Positions 12,620-17,242 of a stretch of DNA of 17,242 bases are shown here, piece after piece (position 1 is the first letter of the stretch; each line of letters starts with the position of its first letter). The notes under the pieces are model-generated. The model had not been told where the DNA came from and ran no database searches. It saw nothing but the letters and a program-made list of their open reading frames with translations. The DNA comes from an uncultured Lachnospiraceae bacterium (lineage in GTDB: Bacteria > Bacillota_A > Clostridia > Lachnospirales > Lachnospiraceae): positions 1 through 17,242 of the forward strand of contig CAJUGZ010000056.1 in NCBI GenBank assembly GCA_910585855.1. The letters run 5' to 3'. A program made the translations under genes and the position numbers.

Positions 12620-14653
12620 ATGAAACAAATATTTCAAAAAAAAGACGTTTCACAAAAGAACGTTTGGTTAGAACGAGTGTTTCAAAACAGTTATAGCTGC
12701 TGCCTGATTTTAGGTTTTATCTGCAATTTGGCAGTAGAAACACTAAGCAGAAAATCACCGATTGCAGCAGGACAATATTTGGTTCAGAAACCATTTATAT
12801 TTTTTTATAATAGCCTGATTATTGCATTTACATTGTCTGCTGCTTTGTTGGTAAAACGAAGGGCATTTGTTTTTTCTCTGATTTTTGCAGTATGGATTGG
12901 AATGGGGCTGGCAAACAGCATTTTATTGGTTTTTCGTACTACTCCTTTTACGGCAGTGGATTTGCGGTTGATAGAGTATGCATTTGCCCTGCTGGACAGA
13001 TATTTTTCGGTATGGCAGCTTTTTTTATTGGGAGGGCTTCTTTTGGCTGCTGCTTTGGTACTGGCAGTATTGTTTTTAAAAATGCCAAAGCAGGAGAGTG
13101 TAGCATGGAAAAAGAGTTTTGCTTATGTAATTGTTTTGTTTTTTTTGATAAGATGGCTGACTTGGGTAGGGATACAAACAGGTCTTCTGGCAAAAAATTT
13201 TGGAAATATCAATCAGGCATTTCGAGATTATGGTTTTCCCTATGGTTTTAGCAGCAGTTTGATAAATACCGGAATTGATAAACCTAAAGAGTATTCGGTT
13301 GACAGTATGGAGGAATTATTAGAAGAAGTGACGGATCGACCCATTTATCACAATACAAACAGTTATCAGGAGGAAGTAGAGGAAACGGATTTGCCAAATG
13401 TAATCTATTTGCAGTTGGAGTCTTTTTTTGATCCGGGATATGTAAAGGGAATTACTTGTTCGAAAGATCCGCTTCCTACTTTTAAAGAATGGAAAGAAAC
13501 CTATTCATCTGGATTTTTGCAGGTTCCTTCTGTTGGAGCGGGAACAGCCAATACAGAATTTGAAGTTTTAACCGGGATGAATTTGGATTTTTTTGGACCG
13601 GGAGAGTATCCTTATAAAACGATTTTGCAGGAAACTACCTGTGAAAGTCTTGCCTATAATATGAAAGAACTTGGTTATTGTGCACATGCCATACATAATA
13701 ACGAAGGGACTTTCTATGAGAGGAATAAAGTTTTTTCCCAGTTGGGTTTTGATACCTTTGCTTCTATCGAATATATGCGTATTCGGGAAGTGACGCCGAT
13801 TGGCTGGGCAAAGGATGAAGTGCTGATTGGGGAAATCAAAAAGGCATTAAAAAGTACAGAAAAAAAAGATGTAATCTATGCGATTTCTGTACAGGGGCAT
13901 GGCAGTTATCCGACAGAAAAGCTGGAAAACCCAAAGATTCAAGTGACTGGTTTTGCGGAAGATACACAAAATCACGCATTTGAGTATTATGTAAATGAAA
14001 TCTATGAAATGGATCAGTTTCTGCATGATTTAGCAATTATGCTGCAAAGTTATCCAGAAAAAGTAATGTTGATTTTGTACGGGGATCATTTGCCGGGGTT
14101 TGGTTTTGAGGATAAGGATTTAAAAAATGGTTCGATTTATCAGACAGAATATGTGATTTGGACGAATTATCCATTGGAAAAGCAGAATCGGGATCTGGAA
14201 GCCTATCAGCTTTCTGCTTATGTAATGAAACGATTGGGATGTCAAAACGGAATTTTGACAAAGTATCATCAGTTATTTGAAGGAAAAGAGGAATATTTGG
14301 AAGGTTTGAACCTGTTGGAATATGATATGCTGTATGGTGAGCAGGAAGTATATGATGGAAAAAATCCCTATCAGCCAACAAAACTTCAGATGGGAACAGA
14401 ACCGGTTCAGATTTTTTCGGTAAATGATTCGGAAGAGGAAAACTGTGTTCTTGTACGGGGAAGAAATTTTACGGAATATAGTGTGGTGACTGTGAATGGA
14501 AAAGAGGTTTTGCAGGAATTTACAAATTCGTTTCAAATAAAGTTATATCAGACAATATTGAAAGACGGGGATTTATTGGAAGTGCATCAAATAGGAAAAG
14601 ACAAGCAGATTCTTAGTACAGTAAAAAAGATAATACAAAAAGAATCCAAGTAA
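12620..14653 (+). CDS. LTA-synthase-like membrane phosphoglycerol transferase (sulfatase fold)
   Basis: The 677-aa protein has an N-terminal membrane region with about five hydrophobic segments (around 26-40, 60-80, 82-105, 134-154, 166-186), followed by an extracellular sulfatase-like domain. Matches to S. aureus LtaS are Glu267 in VIYLQLESFF (metal), the nucleophile Thr309 in GAGTANTEF (LtaS GKTSDSEF, Thr300), His427 in VQGHGSY and Asp489-His490 in YGDHLPG. It probably transfers glycerol phosphate from phosphatidylglycerol to a polymer or glycolipid. Residues 590-677 form an extra beta-rich domain (VLVRGRNF...VTVNGKEV, IPT-like), unusual for LtaS. The start at 12620 has GGAG seven bases upstream; in-frame ATGs at 12554 and 12587 are alternatives. 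The next gene follows after 16 bp, so they are likely co-transcribed. The exact polymer is unknown. Confidence 0.85.
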   Translation: MKQIFQKKDVSQKNVWLERVFQNSYSCCLILGFICNLAVETLSRKSPIAAGQYLVQKPFIFFYNSLIIAFTLSAALLVKRRAFVFSLIFAVWIGMGLANSILLVFRTTPFTAVDLRLIEYAFALLDRYFSVWQLFLLGGLLLAAALVLAVLFLKMPKQESVAWKKSFAYVIVLFFLIRWLTWVGIQTGLLAKNFGNINQAFRDYGFPYGFSSSLINTGIDKPKEYSVDSMEELLEEVTDRPIYHNTNSYQEEVEETDLPNVIYLQLESFFDPGYVKGITCSKDPLPTFKEWKETYSSGFLQVPSVGAGTANTEFEVLTGMNLDFFGPGEYPYKTILQETTCESLAYNMKELGYCAHAIHNNEGTFYERNKVFSQLGFDTFASIEYMRIREVTPIGWAKDEVLIGEIKKALKSTEKKDVIYAISVQGHGSYPTEKLENPKIQVTGFAEDTQNHAFEYYVNEIYEMDQFLHDLAIMLQSYPEKVMLILYGDHLPGFGFEDKDLKNGSIYQTEYVIWTNYPLEKQNRDLEAYQLSAYVMKRLGCQNGILTKYHQLFEGKEEYLEGLNLLEYDMLYGEQEVYDGKNPYQPTKLQMGTEPVQIFSVNDSEEENCVLVRGRNFTEYSVVTVNGKEVLQEFTNSFQIKLYQTILKDGDLLEVHQIGKDKQILSTVKKIIQKESK

Positions 14654-14669
14654 TTAGGATAGATCGAAC

Positions 14670-16037
14670 GTGAAAGGCATGGGAAGAAAAATGAAATGGA
14701 TAGCTAGGAAATGGAAGCAGATATCCGCTTCAAAGCGGATTGTCTGTTTGATTTTTATTGGTGCGGCTGTGATTCTTGGTATCACTGCAGGGCTTCGGGT
14801 TTGGGATAAGAGCAGACAAAAGCCAAGAGTGTTGACTGCATTAAAAAAACTTGCACAGGAGGCTTACTCTCAAGAACACTCTTTTGCACCATTGCTTCAG
14901 ATTTTAGAGGAGGGGGAGATAGAACAGGAGGGTTATGTCAATCTGACTTTTTCTCTAAAAAATGGATGGGGACCGGATTCGATTTGGTTAGGTCAAATGG
15001 ATCTGGCAGGCTCTTTTATACAGTATCAATTAAAAACCCAGCAGAAAGAAAAGATTTTTTTAGCGGATACAAAATATCAGATTGCAGGAATCGGTGCGTT
15101 AGATATAGAAAGTTATCTGACAGAAGAAACATTGATTATGCGGATACCACAGATGCACAGCAGCTATCTGCGTATGAACGGAACAGATCTGAAAAATCGG
15201 TATGAACACTCTTTGCTCTATGATGTATTGGGAGAGAAGCTGACCATGCCTGAAACTGGTATTTTAGTATCCTCTACTCCTGTTTTTCCAAAGAAAAAGG
15301 ATTTGGAGAAAATAGAAGTCATTCGGGCGTTTTTAGAGGAATACCATGGGAGGCTGGGTGAGCTTTGGCAGCAGATTCTTGTAAAAAAAGAAGGGGAAAT
15401 TCAACAGGTTTCAATAGGCGGATGTTATGAAGACTGTAATATCTTTCATCTTACTCTGCCGATGGAATTGGTGCGGTGGTATCTAAATACATGCCTGTCA
15501 GATACACAAAAAGAACAAATTGCTCTGTTTGACTGGGAGAGTGAAACATGGGATGTATTGCTTTATATGGATGATGACAATCATATTCATCGTATGGAAA
15601 CTCTATTAGAACCAAAAATAAAAGGAAATCCCTATTGGGTAAAAATAGTTTGTTTTTTAAAAGGAGAGGAACGGCTGCTAGATAAGATACAACTAGAACT
15701 GCAGATAAAAAATCAAACAGAAGAAAAAAATTTTCGGATTGATCTGGAAAATCAGTGGCAGCAGGGAGAGCGAAGAGTCTATTTGATAGTCAATCAGATC
15801 GAGCCAAAGAATATTGAGCGGATTCATGCGAATCTGGTTATGGATACCAGTACCGGAGAAAGCTGTATAGAATATAAAGTATGTCTGCCTTTGCTGGTTT
15901 CAGACGGAGAACATGTGATTCGGCGTTTGGATCAGTCAATAAAAGAACCAGATGGAGAAATGGTGGATTTATTTGAATTGGACTTGATGGGATTTTTAAA
16001 ATTTAGTAAAGATTTTAATTTTACTTTATTCCAATAG
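14670..16037 (+). CDS. Uncharacterised membrane-anchored extracellular protein
   Basis: I do not recognise this 455-aa protein. A basic N-terminus is followed by one hydrophobic segment at about 23-42 (RIVCLIFIGAAVILGITAGL), giving a signal anchor with the rest outside the cell. The outside part alternates short hydrophobic and polar stretches typical of beta-sheet, with a Gln/Glu-rich composition and few Cys, and no enzyme motif is visible. It starts 16 bp after the LTA-synthase-like gene, suggesting coupled expression and perhaps a role in handling or anchoring the polymer, but that is only inference from position. The GTG at 14670 has AGGAT about nine bases upstream; ATG at 14691, with GGGAAG four bases upstream, is a real alternative and would still keep the anchor. 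Confidence 0.75.
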   Translation: MKGMGRKMKWIARKWKQISASKRIVCLIFIGAAVILGITAGLRVWDKSRQKPRVLTALKKLAQEAYSQEHSFAPLLQILEEGEIEQEGYVNLTFSLKNGWGPDSIWLGQMDLAGSFIQYQLKTQQKEKIFLADTKYQIAGIGALDIESYLTEETLIMRIPQMHSSYLRMNGTDLKNRYEHSLLYDVLGEKLTMPETGILVSSTPVFPKKKDLEKIEVIRAFLEEYHGRLGELWQQILVKKEGEIQQVSIGGCYEDCNIFHLTLPMELVRWYLNTCLSDTQKEQIALFDWESETWDVLLYMDDDNHIHRMETLLEPKIKGNPYWVKIVCFLKGEERLLDKIQLELQIKNQTEEKNFRIDLENQWQQGERRVYLIVNQIEPKNIERIHANLVMDTSTGESCIEYKVCLPLLVSDGEHVIRRLDQSIKEPDGEMVDLFELDLMGFLKFSKDFNFTLFQ

Positions 16038-16097
16038 CATAAAATCTGGCTTGGGCTACTACAATAATAATAAGGATGTAAGTATTGGACTGATGAG

Positions 16098-17012
16098 ATG
16101 AAAAAGAAAAGTATTTTATTTACATTAACGGCAGTTTTATTGGCAGTTGCAATGCTGTTGTCTTACGAAAGTTCTGCTTTTGTGCGGGCAGAAGGGCTGG
16201 CGGATTCTCGAAGCAGTGAAGAATTAAGAGAAACGGCAGCGGCAATTATGGCAGATACAGCCCCGGATCTGGGGATTACGGCAAAGGCTGCCATTCTTAT
16301 GGAAGCAGATACCGGAACGGTAATTTATGAAAAAAATGCAACAGAACGGTTAAGCCCTGCCAGTATTACCAAGGTTATGACATTAATTTTAATTTTTGAT
16401 GCGATTGAGTCTGGACAGATTACACTGCAAGATGAGGTAACAACCAGTGCCTATGCAAAATCAATGGGAGGTTCACAGGTATTTTTAGAGGAAGGAGAGA
16501 AACAGACGGTAGAAACGCTGATTAAATGTATTGTGGTGGCAAGCGGAAATGATGCCAGTGTGGCAATGGCAGAGTATATCTGCGGCAGTGAAGCGGAGTT
16601 TGTAAATCGGATGAATGAACGGGCAGCAGGGCTTGGAATGACAGAAACACATTTTGAGGACTGCTGCGGGCTTACGGAATCGGCTACACATTTGACATCT
16701 GCAAAGGATGTGGCATTGATGTCTAGGGAGTTGATTACAAAGTATCCTCAGATTCATGACTATTCTAGTATCTGGATGGAGAATATTGTCCATGTAACAG
16801 AGAAGGGGAGTAGTGAGTTTGGATTGGCAAATACGAATAAGTTGTTAAAGCAGTATGAGTATTGTAATGGGTTAAAGACAGGAAGTACGAGTATTGCGAA
16901 GTATTGTCTTTCGGCTACGGCGACAAAGGATGGGATTTCTTTGATTGCGGTGGTAATGGCAGCACCGGATTATAAAGTGCGTTTTTCGGAGGCGAAAGCG
17001 ATGCTTACATAA
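16098..17012 (+). CDS. dacA: D-alanyl-D-alanine carboxypeptidase (DacA/PBP5 type), short form
   Basis: The enzyme trims the terminal D-Ala from peptidoglycan stem peptides. An N-terminal signal peptide (hydrophobic 6-22, probable cleavage near FVRA-EG, residue 31) is followed by the S11 catalytic domain with SITK (Ser89 nucleophile, Lys92), SGN (149-151) and KTG (260-262). The 304-aa protein ends immediately after APDYKVRFSEAKAMLT, where full-length family members (about 370-440 aa) continue into a beta-rich C-terminal domain and an amphipathic membrane anchor. Repeat sequence begins 29 bp after the stop, so the 3' part may have been lost by insertion or rearrangement. The catalytic domain itself looks complete, so a soluble secreted enzyme is possible. 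The ribosome binding site is poor (AAGGATG lies 19 bases away). Confidence 0.88.
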   Translation: MKKKSILFTLTAVLLAVAMLLSYESSAFVRAEGLADSRSSEELRETAAAIMADTAPDLGITAKAAILMEADTGTVIYEKNATERLSPASITKVMTLILIFDAIESGQITLQDEVTTSAYAKSMGGSQVFLEEGEKQTVETLIKCIVVASGNDASVAMAEYICGSEAEFVNRMNERAAGLGMTETHFEDCCGLTESATHLTSAKDVALMSRELITKYPQIHDYSSIWMENIVHVTEKGSSEFGLANTNKLLKQYEYCNGLKTGSTSIAKYCLSATATKDGISLIAVVMAAPDYKVRFSEAKAMLT

Positions 17013-17040
17013 GGGGGTGTGATAATAGGTATAAATTAAT

Positions 17041-17242
17041 TGGGGGGAGGACGCCGGATTCTGGAATGGTTGGCATCTTGCTGTTCCGCTTTCCAAAAAA
17101 CAAGAAGTTCTAAGGCTTCTTAATATAGGTGGCATCCAACCGGACGAACCGGGTGTAAGGAAGGATGTTATCAACCGTCAGACAGTTTCTTTCTTATTAT
17201 CCGGGCTAAACACGCCCCTTTTTTTTCACACCCTGCATGGAA
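17041..17242 (-). repeat. Intergenic repeat-like structured region F (runs off the window)
   Basis: On the minus strand the region ends with CCAGAATCCGGCGTCCTCCCCC, the same tail motif as the intact elements. Inside are paired GGTTGG/CCAACC (about 17064-17069 and 17138-17143) and a hairpin AAGAAG/CTTCTT (from 17102 to 17121). Near the right edge GGGC/GCCC (17203-17206, 17214-17217) followed by eight T on the plus strand could be a weak terminator. No gene is seen in 17013-17242. Apart from the tail it shares little with copies A and B, so it may be a different element with the same boundary. Confidence 0.45.

Noticed and set aside
17041..17242. T-box or other known riboswitch (AGGTGGCA stretch, T-run)
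   Set aside because: The T-box core does not match, no specifier loop is apparent and no downstream gene is visible in the window.

Overview
The window looks like chromosome of a low-GC, motile member of the Lachnospiraceae (class Clostridia). The grounds are an A/T-rich composition, strong AGGAGG-type ribosome binding sites, a long gut-clostridial flagellin, a DUF4250 protein, and Firmicutes-type deoB and pdp genes. The species cannot be named from sequence alone.

Positions 1-7015 form a flagellin module behind what appears to be a DNA inversion switch. Two 27-bp copies of a recombination site (283-309 and 1424-1450) lie in inverted orientation. Each has 10-bp arms around a 7-bp core, and the cores match exactly. 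They bracket about 1.1 kb that carries a small FimB/FimE-sized tyrosine recombinase and, just inside the left site, a near-perfect sigma-28 flagellar promoter (329-355, minus strand). As sequenced, that promoter points away from the flagellar genes, so the switch reads as OFF. Inverting the segment would place it about 130 bp upstream of csrA and drive csrA, the flagellin gene and possibly the glycosyltransferase gene. I see no other convincing promoter for csrA or flagellin. The layout recalls Salmonella hin/fljB (invertible sigma-28 promoter, recombinase inside the segment), but with an unrelated tyrosine recombinase. Both csrA and the flagellin gene carry a near-consensus CsrA site over their Shine-Dalgarno sequence, which suggests a translational layer beneath the DNA switch. 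Downstream of flagellin is a 1025-aa zinc-ribbon/methyltransferase/glycosyltransferase fusion, a good candidate for modifying flagellin.

Positions 7016-12500 are ordinary housekeeping: a DUF4250 gene, a membrane-anchored polysaccharide deacetylase, a DAHP synthase on the minus strand, and a deoB-pdp nucleoside salvage operon with a clear promoter and terminator.

Positions 12500-17242 hold cell-envelope genes: an LTA-synthase-like phosphoglycerol transferase, an unrecognised membrane-anchored protein and a DacA-type D-Ala-D-Ala carboxypeptidase that stops right after its catalytic domain, next to a repeat.

A dispersed intergenic element recurs through the window. Two intact copies (631-780 and 7100-7262) have 24-bp outer stems of different sequence but preserved pairing, a covarying apical hairpin and an interchangeable GNRA tetraloop. 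This is good evidence for a structured RNA. Degenerate or partial relatives lie at 401-500, 9576-9644, 12490-12531 and from 17041 to the window end.
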